A stretch of DNA of 64,000 nucleotides from Adlercreutzia caecimuris B7 (lineage in GTDB: Bacteria > Actinomycetota > Coriobacteriia > Coriobacteriales > Eggerthellaceae). How positions within the stretch are numbered: the first letter of the stretch is position 1; each line of letters begins with the position of its first letter. The translations under genes were made by a program, and so were the position numbers. Positions 8,202 to 16,649 of this stretch are shown here, in pieces. Below the pieces are notes generated by a model. It was not told the DNA's origin. It was given only the letters and a program-made list of their open reading frames with translations, and did no database searches. The stretch is taken from the NCBI RefSeq assembly GCF_000403355.2, contig NZ_KE159646.1, forward strand, positions 2,741,960 through 2,805,959, written 5' to 3'.

Positions 8202-9014
8202 ATGGAAATTCAATGGTCCCTCGTACTGTTCACCGCTCTCTCCGGGGCAGGGGCGTGGCTTGTGGCCTGCGCCGGCCTCGATGCCTTCCGCGGCTTGGCC
8301 AGAAAGACCGTCGTTCCGGCCGTCATCTGCGGCATCGCGCTCATCATTGTGGGAGGCATCGCCTCGGCGACGCATTTGTCCCACGTCGATCGCATCATGG
8401 CCGTGTTGGCCCATCCGGCTCCGGGCATCTTCCTGGAGGCGCTGCTCCTCGGCATCGATGTGGTGGTGGCCGCTGCGTTTCTCGTGCTGTACAAGCGCGA
8501 GGCCTCAGCTGGGGCGCTCAAGGTTCTCGGCGTCGTGGCCGTGGCCATGGCCGCTATCTTCAGCTATTCCTGCGGGTCGTCCTACATGATGGCCTCGCAG
8601 CTGGCCTGGAACACCGTGGCGCTGCCCTTGGGCTACCTCGGTGGCGCCATGGCCTCCGGCACCGCCCTGTGGTACGTGCTGTGTGCCGTGCGCCGCGAAG
8701 AGGCCCAGGCCCTCTCTTTCGCCGCCCTCGAGACCCTCGTCGGCTCCGTTGCCGCTCTGGTGACGGCTCTGGTCTACGGCGCCGCTTCCGGCGTCATGGG
8801 CGGTGACGCCTCGGTGCTGTTCTGGCTGGGCGTCGTAATCTGCGGCGGTGTGGCCCCCCTGGCCTGCGCTGTGACGGGCCTGAAGAAGACCGAGGGCGCC
8901 CTGCCGTTGGCCGTTGTGGCTGCCGCCGGCGCGCTCATCGGGTCGGTTGCCTACCGCGTGCTCATGTGGACGGCATCTGTCGCGCTCATGTCGCTGTTCG
9001 GCGTGGGCATCTAG
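8202..9014 (+). CDS. DmsC-like membrane anchor subunit
   Basis: A 270-residue, very hydrophobic protein with about eight membrane segments. It begins WSLVLFTALSGAGAW, a typical start for DmsC-type anchors, and contains SYMMASQLAWNT in the middle. Such subunits oxidise menaquinol and hold the reductase at the membrane. It lies 13 bases after the iron-sulfur gene, with GGAGC as ribosome site. Together with the two preceding genes it completes a three-subunit DMSO-reductase-like complex. No substrate information can be gained from it. Confidence 0.88.
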   Translation: MEIQWSLVLFTALSGAGAWLVACAGLDAFRGLARKTVVPAVICGIALIIVGGIASATHLSHVDRIMAVLAHPAPGIFLEALLLGIDVVVAAAFLVLYKREASAGALKVLGVVAVAMAAIFSYSCGSSYMMASQLAWNTVALPLGYLGGAMASGTALWYVLCAVRREEAQALSFAALETLVGSVAALVTALVYGAASGVMGGDASVLFWLGVVICGGVAPLACAVTGLKKTEGALPLAVVAAAGALIGSVAYRVLMWTASVALMSLFGVGI

Positions 9015-9029
9015 TCTCACTGTTTCCCG

Positions 9030-9064
9030 CCGCCCGGCCGCATTTCCCTCATCCGGCCGGGCGG
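9030..9064. other. GC-rich hairpin between anchor and chaperone genes
   Basis: CCGCCCGGCCG and CGGCCGGGCGG form an 11-bp perfect stem around a 13-base loop. It has no T-tail, so partial termination or mRNA protection at the 3' end of the structural genes is more likely than full termination. Confidence 0.5.
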
Positions 9065-9092
9065 TCACCGAGGTTTCAAGAGGAGTTGTCCT

Positions 9093-9848
9093 ATGGAAGA
9101 GATGACGATCCCGCTTTGCGAGCGCGCCGAGGTGCGCGAGATGCGCGCGGCCAACGATGCGCGGGCCGCCTTCGCCCGCTTCCTTGCCAGTTTGTTCCTC
9201 TACGAGCTGACCGACGATCAGGTTGAGGCCTTCGCCGCTGTAGAGCCGGCCGGCGACGGATCGACGATCGACGAGGGTCTCGCCGCCATCCGCGAGTACC
9301 TGCGCCATCGCCATGGCGGTACGCGTCAGGAGCTTGCCGTCGACTATGCTCGGGTGTTCCTCGGCGCCGGCAGCTACGATCGTATCCTGGCGCCGCCCTA
9401 CGAGTCGGTGTTCACCAGCGAAGAACGCATCCTCATGCAGGATGCTCGCGATGGGGCCGTGAGCTACTATCGCCGTGGCGGCCTCGATCTTCCCGCCGAC
9501 AACACCACGCCTGAAGACCACCTCGGTTTCGAGTTGCAGTTCGTCGCCGAGCTGGCGGATCGGGCGAACGCGGCCATCGCCGCCGATGATGCAGGGGCCC
9601 TGGCCGATGCCGTCGATCTCGGGCGCAGCTTCTTCGTGCACCATCAGGCCAACTGGCTGCCGGCATTCTGCGATGCCGTCGACGAGTTTGCCCAGACGGA
9701 TTTCTATCGCGCCGTGGCAACCATGACCCGCGGCTACGTTGAATCCGAGAGCGCGTTCTTCGCTGAGATCGCGGAACTTTTGGACTTGGGCGATGCGGTG
9801 GAGGAGGTTCGCCCGTCGTGGGCGGCCGAAGGCGAGGCCGCGTCGTGA
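9093..9848 (+). CDS. TorD-family molybdoenzyme chaperone
   Basis: A 251-residue, all-helical cytoplasmic protein. The block VFLGAGSYDRILAPPYESVF matches the conserved centre of TorD/DmsD chaperones (GA....PP.ESVY). These bind the Tat signal of a molybdopterin subunit and delay export until the cofactor is inserted. The client is most likely the product of the large gene at 4861. AAGAGG precedes the ATG. The stop overlaps the next start (GTGA), so both are probably translated together. Confidence 0.85.
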   Translation: MEEMTIPLCERAEVREMRAANDARAAFARFLASLFLYELTDDQVEAFAAVEPAGDGSTIDEGLAAIREYLRHRHGGTRQELAVDYARVFLGAGSYDRILAPPYESVFTSEERILMQDARDGAVSYYRRGGLDLPADNTTPEDHLGFELQFVAELADRANAAIAADDAGALADAVDLGRSFFVHHQANWLPAFCDAVDEFAQTDFYRAVATMTRGYVESESAFFAEIAELLDLGDAVEEVRPSWAAEGEAAS

Positions 9849-10471
9849 GCGGCCTCACCCGCCGCAGCTTCGTGGGCCTTGCCGTCGCCTGCGCTGCCTG
9901 CGCCGGCGTCGGCGGGGTCGGCGTGGCCTTCGCCGGCGAAGGGGAGCTTCTGCGGCCTCCGGGCGGCCAGGATGAGCGGAACCTGGCGGCGGCCTGCCTG
10001 AAGTGCGACCGTTGCCGCAGCGCGTGCCCCACCGGCGCCATCGCCGTGGCTTCGGTGGGCGATGGGTTCCTGCGGGCCCGCACGCCTGTGCTCGATTTCC
10101 ACAAGGGCTACTGCGATTTCTGCGACCGGTGCATCGAGGTTTGCCCCACCGGCGCCCTGCGCCCCTTCAACGAGGAGAGCGAGAAGCTGGGCGTGGCTGT
10201 GGTGCAGAAGGACCGCTGCCTGTCGTGGTTCCAGGGCTGCACCGTGTGCGAGGACTCCTGCGCCTTCGGGGCCCTTGCGTTTGTGGATGGGCATCCCGTT
10301 GTGGATGGAGTGCTGTGCAACGGCTGCGGGCAGTGCGAGTTCGAGTGCACCGCGCTCGTGTACGGCACGTTCGCCGGCGGTACGCGCCGGGGCATTGTGG
10401 TGGTGCCCCCCGATGTGGCCGGGGCCTTGGGCCGCACGGTCGTGGAAGACGGCAGCGAGATGGAGGTATAG
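9845..10471 (+). CDS. Tat-exported NapG-like ferredoxin
   Basis: About 208 residues from GTG 9845, which overlaps the upstream stop. An in-frame ATG at 9818 is an alternative. The N-terminus TRRSFVGLAVACAACAG is a Tat signal. Four cluster sets follow: CLKCDRCRSACPTGAI, CDFCDRCIEVCPTGAL, a variant CTVCEDSCAFGAL and CNGCGQCEFEC. NapG-type proteins carry electrons between NapH at the membrane and a periplasmic reductase. Here it would give the molybdoenzyme a second electron input besides the DmsC-like anchor. Confidence 0.88.
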   Translation: MSGLTRRSFVGLAVACAACAGVGGVGVAFAGEGELLRPPGGQDERNLAAACLKCDRCRSACPTGAIAVASVGDGFLRARTPVLDFHKGYCDFCDRCIEVCPTGALRPFNEESEKLGVAVVQKDRCLSWFQGCTVCEDSCAFGALAFVDGHPVVDGVLCNGCGQCEFECTALVYGTFAGGTRRGIVVVPPDVAGALGRTVVEDGSEMEV

Positions 10472-10474
10472 GCC

Positions 10475-11365
10475 ATGAAGCTCGCAACGAAGCGGACGTT
10501 GGCGGCTGTCGGCGTCCTGGGGCTGGTGGGCGTGGGGCTGGCGGTGCATACGGGTACGGGGACGCCCTCTGCCTGGGGCATTGCCGACATCGCGGCCATC
10601 TGTCCTTTGGGTGGCATCGAGGCGGCCATCGCCTCGCGTACCATCGTGCCACCGCTTCTGATCGGCCTTGCCGTTGTGGTGGCCCTGGTTGCCCTGGTGG
10701 GGCGCGCGTTTTGCGCTTGGGGCTGCCCGGTGCCGCTTCTGCGCCGGGTTTTCGGGGTGAAGGAGCGGCCGGCCGACAAACCCCGGCCGGCTGAGCGCGA
10801 TGGTGCGAACGATTCGCGCAACTGGGTTCTCGGTGCCACGGTGCTTACGACGGCGGCCTTTGGGTTCCCGGTGTTCTGCCTCATCTGCCCGGTGGGACTC
10901 ACGGTAGCCACCTTCGTCGCCCTGTGGCGCGTGTTCCAGTTCAGCGAGGTGACGCTGTCGCTTCTCGTGTTCCCCCTCATCTTGGTGCTGGAGGTGGTGC
11001 TGCTGCGCAAATGGTGCCATCGCTTCTGCCCCCTGGGGGCCCTGCTCGGTCTCATCTCGCGACTGAACCGCACCTTCAGGCCGGCCGTGGCCGAAGACGC
11101 ATGCTTGCAATGCGCGGGCGGCACCTGCTCCCGTTGCGCCGAGGTGTGCCCCGAGGGTATCGATTTGCACCACCCGGCCGAGTCGGTCTCTCTGGCGGAG
11201 TGCACCAAGTGCGGCGAGTGCAAGGACGTCTGCCCGGCCCATGCCATCAGCTTCCCCTTCTTGGCACGCAAGAAGGCGCCGGTGTCGGAAGGTCTGCCGG
11301 CCGCATCCCCCTCGACTGCGGAGGCGTGCCTTTCGGAAGACGAGGAGCCCGTGGCCCTGGCCTAG
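10475..11365 (+). CDS. NapH-like membrane iron-sulfur protein
   Basis: A 296-residue protein with four to five membrane segments. It holds the CxxxCP motifs of the NapH/NosR/RdxA group (FCAWGCPVP, FCLICPVG, CHRFCPLGALLG). Two ferredoxin-like sets follow near the C-terminus (CLQCAGGTCSRCAEVCP and CTKCGECKDVCP). NapH oxidises menaquinol and reduces NapG. The start follows the upstream stop by three bases. The last 25 residues are acidic and look unstructured. Presence of NapGH next to a DmsABC-like set is an unusual mix. Confidence 0.88.
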   Translation: MKLATKRTLAAVGVLGLVGVGLAVHTGTGTPSAWGIADIAAICPLGGIEAAIASRTIVPPLLIGLAVVVALVALVGRAFCAWGCPVPLLRRVFGVKERPADKPRPAERDGANDSRNWVLGATVLTTAAFGFPVFCLICPVGLTVATFVALWRVFQFSEVTLSLLVFPLILVLEVVLLRKWCHRFCPLGALLGLISRLNRTFRPAVAEDACLQCAGGTCSRCAEVCPEGIDLHHPAESVSLAECTKCGECKDVCPAHAISFPFLARKKAPVSEGLPAASPSTAEACLSEDEEPVALA

Positions 11366-11616
11366 GTTGGCATCGGGGGGCCGCCGGCATCTGCGGCGCG
11401 ATCGCCCCTATGCGTCTGTGTATTCCGTCCAACGGAAAGGAAGCGTCGAAGGCGGCCGGTCGGTTTTCCGGTCCGCCCTGAAAAACGAGAAGGGGAGGGG
11501 CTGTGGCAGCCGTCGAGGGTATACAATGGGAGCCGTGGGAGGAGCGCTCAACGGGCGCCCACTCGGGTACGGTTGCGGCCGGGCGGTCTGCCCGCCGCCG
11601 GTCGTTGAGAGGGCAG

Positions 11617-13338
11617 ATGTTCAAACGGTTCAGCGATAATCAGGAGGCTTTCGCCTCGAGCGGCGAACTCGCGCCGACGCGCCTCGGCATGGCTGTCGAG
11701 GAGCAATGGCCCGCGTTCAAACTTGTGGGCTTCGGCTTCTACTACGCCTGGATTTGGGTCTCCTACAACAGCAACGTGCTCGTGTCTCCCGCGGCAGCCT
11801 ACGATTTGCCGCCCGACACCCTGTCGCTCACCTATCTGGTGTCCACGCTGGCCCTGGGCCTGTCGCTCATCGCGCTGGCCCTCGCTCGCGATGCCGCCCG
11901 CAGGGTGGTGGCGAGCAATGGTGCCTTGGGCATCATCGCCGTGGTGGTGGGGCTGGCTACGGTGGGCACGTATGCCTCGTCGAGTTTGGGCGTCGAGGGC
12001 AACCCCCTCCTCATCGCCAGCGCGGCGCTGACCGGCATCGGCACGTCGGCAATCGTGCTGCGATTCGGTGTGATTTACGCGAAGGTGCCGGCCCGCGAGG
12101 CGACCATGTACACGGCAGCCTCCTTCGTCTTCGCCATGATGATCTATTTCGTCGCCGTGGGGCTTCCCGATCCTGTGGGGGTGGGGTTCACGGCCGCGCT
12201 CCCCGCGCTTGCCGTGCTGTCCACGTTGACGAATCCCGAGTATGCGGGCATCGGATCTGCAATGCGGCCCGAGGGTCCGCGGGTGCTCAAGGGGTTCTTC
12301 GTTCGCCTGCTCATAGCGGTGGCGGTCTTCTCCGTCGTCGTGGGCGTTTCCCGCGGCTTCGCGGTGCCCCACTCGTCTATCGCCGCCCTCAATGACGAGG
12401 GCTCGCTTGTCATCTTCAGCACGGGCATGGTCGCTGCGGTCCTGTTCGCCATAGTGGGCCTCATGCGCCGTCAATTCGATGTGAGTCGCCTGTACTATCC
12501 CATCATCATCGCTGTGGCCGCCGGCATCCTCGTGACGCCGCTGTTGGGTGGCAACGGGTTCGGCAGCCAGTTCGTCACCGTGGCCTACAACTGCTTCGTG
12601 CTCGTCATCTGGTGCCTGCTTGCCTATGTGGGCTACTCGTCGGGCCTGTCTTCTATTCTGGTGTTCGGTCTTGGGCGCGGAGCTTCGGCTCTCGGTACAA
12701 CTATCGGCTGGATGGGCGGCTTGGAGATCGTGCGCAGCCAGGGCGACGGCAGCCTGTCGCTGGAGGTCATCTCGGTAGCCATGGTGTTTGCCTTGCTCGT
12801 AGTTTCGATGCTTGTGTTGAACGATCGGCTCATCGGGGATGCCCTGCGCGTCGGTGGAGCCCGCGGCGAAGGCGGGAGCGTTCCAGTCGGCGCCGGGCGA
12901 GGGGCCGCGCATTTGGGAACAGGCGTGCTCGCTTCCGAAAACTACCCGCTCGAAGGCACCCCCCATGCTTCGGAGGGGTCTGAGACGGGGTGCGACGACG
13001 CGCAGGGCTCTCGGGGCTATGCAAGCGGCTGCCCTGGCGGCGCTGTCTCGGACGGAAGCGAGCGCGCTGCAGGGGAGGAGCAAGGGGACGGCATCGACCA
13101 GCCGCGTCGCCCCGGCCGCTACCAGCTGCGCTGCGATGCGGCGGCGGAGCGCTACGGGCTCTCGCCCCGCGAGCGCGACGTGTTCGACCTGCTCGTGCGC
13201 GGCCGCTCCATCGAGTACATCGCCCAGAGCCTCACTATCTCCTTCAACACGGCGAAGTCCCACATCCGCCATATCTATGTGAAGGCCGACGTCCACTCCC
13301 GCCAAGAGCTCCAGGAGCTTCTCGATCGCGAGGAGTAA
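11617..13338 (+). CDS. Membrane-bound LuxR-family regulator (1)
   Basis: About 573 residues from ATG 11617. An upstream ATG at 11503 in the same frame is less likely, because a -10-like TATACAAT lies at about 11520. The first 430 residues are about twelve hydrophobic helices in a transporter-like layout. A Gly/Ser/Asp-rich linker leads to a C-terminal LuxR HTH (YGLSPRERDVFDLLVRGRS ... SFNTAKSHIRHIYVKADV). This architecture is a hallmark of Eggerthellaceae, where such genes sit beside reductase operons. It most likely senses the substrate of the preceding molybdoenzyme and controls that operon. Confidence 0.88.
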   Translation: MFKRFSDNQEAFASSGELAPTRLGMAVEEQWPAFKLVGFGFYYAWIWVSYNSNVLVSPAAAYDLPPDTLSLTYLVSTLALGLSLIALALARDAARRVVASNGALGIIAVVVGLATVGTYASSSLGVEGNPLLIASAALTGIGTSAIVLRFGVIYAKVPAREATMYTAASFVFAMMIYFVAVGLPDPVGVGFTAALPALAVLSTLTNPEYAGIGSAMRPEGPRVLKGFFVRLLIAVAVFSVVVGVSRGFAVPHSSIAALNDEGSLVIFSTGMVAAVLFAIVGLMRRQFDVSRLYYPIIIAVAAGILVTPLLGGNGFGSQFVTVAYNCFVLVIWCLLAYVGYSSGLSSILVFGLGRGASALGTTIGWMGGLEIVRSQGDGSLSLEVISVAMVFALLVVSMLVLNDRLIGDALRVGGARGEGGSVPVGAGRGAAHLGTGVLASENYPLEGTPHASEGSETGCDDAQGSRGYASGCPGGAVSDGSERAAGEEQGDGIDQPRRPGRYQLRCDAAAERYGLSPRERDVFDLLVRGRSIEYIAQSLTISFNTAKSHIRHIYVKADVHSRQELQELLDREE

Positions 13339-13548
13339 CCGGCTTGTCAATTGCTTGGGTAACTGGCCTCGGGCAATGCTGCCAAAGCCTTATTCCTGTT
13401 GCCGATGAGAAGGGTATGATGCTCGCCTATCTCTGCATGCGGGATGAGGCAGCGGTGTAAGCGGCGCGGTTTCCCGTTTGCCCAGTTCGCATTTCCGTCG
13501 GTTGAGCCGTGGCGACTCTTTCCAAACGTAGGAAAAACTTGATAGGGG

Positions 13549-13609
13549 TTGACTTAGGTTTCCTTCTGCGTAGAATGTGCTATTAGCACTCGTAACGGGA
13601 GACTGCTAA
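13549..13609 (+). promoter_or_regulatory. htpG promoter with CIRCE operator
   Basis: TTGACT (13549-13554), a 16-base spacer and TAGAAT (13571-13576) form a promoter. TTAGCACTC-N9-GACTGCTAA follows at 13583-13609. The consensus CIRCE site is TTAGCACTC-N9-GAGTGCTAA, so only one base differs. HrcA binds CIRCE and represses heat-shock genes. The leader to the htpG start is about 120 bases. The remaining stretch 13339-13548 holds no gene that I can support. Confidence 0.85.
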
Positions 13610-13730
13610 CGTGGATGTCGCCGCAGGTCAACGACTGCCTTTCAGCGCTTGAGCACCGCGAGATCTTGCCCGTGCGCGGCCTACACTGAGGCGGTATGCG
13701 CTCCCACTCGTAGGAAAGAAGGAATGCCCG

Positions 13731-15719
13731 ATGCGCAAGTTCAAGACCGAGAGCAAGAAACTGCTCGACCTCATGATCAACTCCATCTACACCAACCGCG
13801 AGATCTTCCTGCGCGAGCTTATCTCCAACGCCTCGGACGCCGTGGATAAGCTCTACTTCCGCAGCCTCACCGATCCGGATGTGGCCGTGGGCCGCGATGA
13901 CTTGGCCATTACTGTGGGCTACGATTCCGAAGTCCGCACGGTCACCGTGTCCGACAACGGCATCGGCATGACCAAAGACGAGCTCGATCGCAATCTCGGC
14001 ACCATCGCCCATTCCGATTCCTTCGAGTTCAAGGCCGCCCAGGCGGAAGCTGCCGCCGAAAGCGAGCCCGGCGAGGCCAAGGGGCTCGGCGATCTCACCG
14101 ACGTGGACATCATCGGTCAGTTCGGCGTGGGCTTCTACTCCGCCTTCATGGTGGGCAAGAAGGTGCGCGTCGTCTCCCGTGCCATCGGGTCGGATGAGGC
14201 CTGGGCCTGGGAGTCCAACGGTGTCGACGGCTACGACATCAAGCCGGCCGAGCGCGCCGAGCACGGCACCGACGTCATCGTGTACCTGAAGGACGACACC
14301 GACGAGGAGTCCTTCGGCACCTTCGCCACCGAGCACGGGCTCATCCAGCTCATCAAGCGCTACAGCAACTACGTGCGCTACCCCATCAAGATGGAGGTAA
14401 CGAAGAGCCGCAAGGTAGAGGCCCCCGAGCCGGCGGAGGGCGAGCAGCCTTCCGCGCCGACGTGGGAGAGCTACACCGAGGTGGAGACCATCAACTCCAT
14501 GATTCCCATTTGGAAGCGCAAAAAGTCCGAGGTCAGCCAAGAGGAATACAACGAGTTCTACAAGACCGACTTCCATGACTTCGAGGATCCGGCGCGCACC
14601 ATCTCGGTGCATGCGGAGGGCTCGCTCAACTACGATGCGCTCATGTTCGTGCCTTCTCGCGCGCCGTGGGATATGTACTCGAAGGACTACCAGCGCGGCC
14701 TGGCCCTATACTCGGCCAACGTGCTCATCATGGACAAGTGCGAGGAACTGCTGCCCGACTACTTCGGCTTCGTGCGCGGCGTGGTGGACTCCTCCGATCT
14801 CACGTTGAACATCTCTCGCGAGACGTTGCAGCACAACGGCCAGCTGCGCGCCATCGCCCGGCGCCTCGAGAAGAAGATCAAGGCTGACCTGGCGAGCATG
14901 CGCGACGATGACCGCGAGGCCTACGAGCGCTTCTTCGAGCAGTTCGGCCGCACCCTGAAGTTCGGCATCTACCAGAGTTACGGCATGGCCAAGGACACCC
15001 TGGCCGACCTGCTGCTGTTCTACTCTGCCAAGCAGCAGAAGATGGTCACCCTGGACGAGTACCTGGCTGATGCGCCGACCGGCTCCGATGCCATCTTCTA
15101 CGCCGCCGGCGATTCCCGCGAGCGCCTGGCAAGCATGCCGCTCGTGACCACGGTGCTTGCCAAGGGCTACGACGTGCTGCTGTGCGATGCCGACGTGGAC
15201 GAGTTCTGCATGATGGCCATGGGCACCTACGGCGAGCACGCCGTGGACGGCGACGACGAGAACAAGCAGCCCTACTTCATCAAGAACGTAGGTGCCGAGG
15301 ATTTGGGGCTTACCACCGAGGAGGAGAAGAAGGAGGCCGAAGAGGCTACCGAGAGCAACGCCGAGCTGTTCGCGGCCATGGGCGAGGCTCTGCAGGGCAA
15401 GGTGGAGCGCGTCGTGGTGTCAACCCGGCTCACCGATGCCCCGGCTGTGGTCACCAGCGAGGGCGGGGTGTCGCTGGCCATGGTGCAGGTGCTCAAGAGC
15501 CAGCCTGGTGCTGATGACCTGCCCGATCTGCACCTGGTGCTGGAAGTGAACGCCAAGCACCCGGTGTTCGCCACCCTGCAAGCGGCCCACGAGGCCGGCG
15601 ACGACGGCAAGGTGCGCACCTATGCGGGTCTGCTGTTCGATCAGGCCCTGCTCGTGGAGGGCATCATGCCCGACAACCCGCTCGCCTTCGCCCAGGCCGT
15701 AGCCGAGCTGATGAAGTAG
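13731..15719 (+). CDS. htpG: Molecular chaperone HtpG (Hsp90)
   Basis: A 662-residue Hsp90 homologue. The ATP-binding N-domain is clear: NREIFLRELISNASDA, SDNGIGMTKDEL and GQFGVGFYSAFMV. The middle domain carries ISRETLQHNGQLRAI. The C-terminal domain ends with the dimerisation region and lacks the eukaryotic MEEVD tail, as expected. HtpG helps fold and remodel proteins under stress. AGAAGGA precedes the ATG. Length is slightly above the E. coli protein (624), partly from an Ala/Glu-rich insert near residue 105. The CIRCE site upstream implies HrcA control. Confidence 0.96.
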   Translation: MRKFKTESKKLLDLMINSIYTNREIFLRELISNASDAVDKLYFRSLTDPDVAVGRDDLAITVGYDSEVRTVTVSDNGIGMTKDELDRNLGTIAHSDSFEFKAAQAEAAAESEPGEAKGLGDLTDVDIIGQFGVGFYSAFMVGKKVRVVSRAIGSDEAWAWESNGVDGYDIKPAERAEHGTDVIVYLKDDTDEESFGTFATEHGLIQLIKRYSNYVRYPIKMEVTKSRKVEAPEPAEGEQPSAPTWESYTEVETINSMIPIWKRKKSEVSQEEYNEFYKTDFHDFEDPARTISVHAEGSLNYDALMFVPSRAPWDMYSKDYQRGLALYSANVLIMDKCEELLPDYFGFVRGVVDSSDLTLNISRETLQHNGQLRAIARRLEKKIKADLASMRDDDREAYERFFEQFGRTLKFGIYQSYGMAKDTLADLLLFYSAKQQKMVTLDEYLADAPTGSDAIFYAAGDSRERLASMPLVTTVLAKGYDVLLCDADVDEFCMMAMGTYGEHAVDGDDENKQPYFIKNVGAEDLGLTTEEEKKEAEEATESNAELFAAMGEALQGKVERVVVSTRLTDAPAVVTSEGGVSLAMVQVLKSQPGADDLPDLHLVLEVNAKHPVFATLQAAHEAGDDGKVRTYAGLLFDQALLVEGIMPDNPLAFAQAVAELMK

Positions 15720-15762
15720 GTGTGGCCGACAGACGCCGACGAGTACGGGGAATTCTCTCGAA

Positions 15763-15785
15763 GGGGCCGCGACGCGGCCCCTTTT
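15763..15785 (+). terminator. Rho-independent terminator of htpG
   Basis: GGGGCCGC GAC GCGGCCCC is followed directly by TTTT. The stem is eight pairs with a 3-base loop, 44 bases after the htpG stop. Confidence 0.9.
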
Positions 15786-16109
15786 CGTTGGGCGGGCCGC
15801 TCCTCTTTTGCGCCTCGGCCCCTGTTCCTCGGCCTTCGCGCCTCGGCCCTTGCGCTTCCGCCTCCGCCGCCCTTTTTTGCGCTTCCGGTCCTTTCCCTGC
15901 GCTTCGCCTCCCCTGCGGCGCCTTTCTTCGCCGCCCCGCGTCGGTGCGGCTCCTTTGCGTCTGAAAGAGCTAATTCTGTGCAGTAAACTCCGCGAAATAG
16001 ATGTCAGGCGGCTCATGCGGCGCGATGATTTCAACGGCTATTCAAGAAACGCCTGTTCAGAAGGGGCAGGGTTGGATATGGCCGCTCAGAAACATGCCTG
16101 CGGCTCAAC
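15786..16109. other. Gene-free low-complexity stretch
   Basis: About 320 bases rich in C and T on the plus strand, with degenerate repeats of GCGCCTCGGCCC and similar. Reading frames on the minus strand are Arg/Lys/Glu-rich and look like composition artefacts. I see no gene. Confidence 0.6.
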
Positions 16110-16646
16110 TCAGGAGTCTATCTCGCGGCGTTTGCCGCGCAAATTCCTTGTGAAGAGAAACACGGCAAGCGAGACGCCCATGAGCAGAAGCCCCGCGGCA
16201 TCGAAGGCGATGAACAGGTCGATGCTGCTGGCAAGCAAATCGTGACCGGCGGGCAGGGTGGCGCGGATAGCGGACTCGCCGATAAGCCCGACGACTTGCT
16301 GGGCCAGTACCACGCCTGCGAGTGTAGTATGCCGTTGTGGCTTCCAAATGACCAGCGGATAGGTGCAGTTCCACATGAGGAAGGCCACGCCAATGCCCTG
16401 GGCGGCCACGCGCCCCGGCACGCCGGCCAGCTCGTAGGCGCCCATATAGGCTTCGGGCATGAGCGTGAACCCCAGGGCGCACTGCACGTTTACGACGAAC
16501 ACGAAGGCAAAGCACGCGCGCACGGCCCATGTGGCGACGACCATGGAGGTTGGGGGTTTCCGTCGGGGCGGCTTGTCCGCGCTGCCTTGGGCGGCTGCAT
16601 TGCCTTGCACGGAGGCAGCGGAGCGAGGGGAGCGGGGCTCGTTCAC
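16110..16646 (-). CDS. Conserved membrane protein of unknown function
   Basis: A 178-residue protein with a polar Ser/Pro/Arg-rich start (about 35 residues) and four hydrophobic helices. Motifs such as QCALGFTLMPEAYMGAYEL and IGVAFLMWNCTYPLVIW resemble small membrane proteins of unknown role in Coriobacteriia. No transport or catalytic signature is visible. It follows the RNA methyltransferase gene with three bases between stop and start, so both are probably on one transcript. Confidence 0.72.
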   Translation of the reverse strand: MNEPRSPRSAASVQGNAAAQGSADKPPRRKPPTSMVVATWAVRACFAFVFVVNVQCALGFTLMPEAYMGAYELAGVPGRVAAQGIGVAFLMWNCTYPLVIWKPQRHTTLAGVVLAQQVVGLIGESAIRATLPAGHDLLASSIDLFIAFDAAGLLLMGVSLAVFLFTRNLRGKRREIDS

Positions 16647-16649
16647 GGG

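Noticed and set aside
15420-16034. Arg/Lys-rich minus-strand frame behind htpG
   Set aside because: It overlaps htpG and its terminator and is a product of low-complexity pyrimidine-rich DNA.
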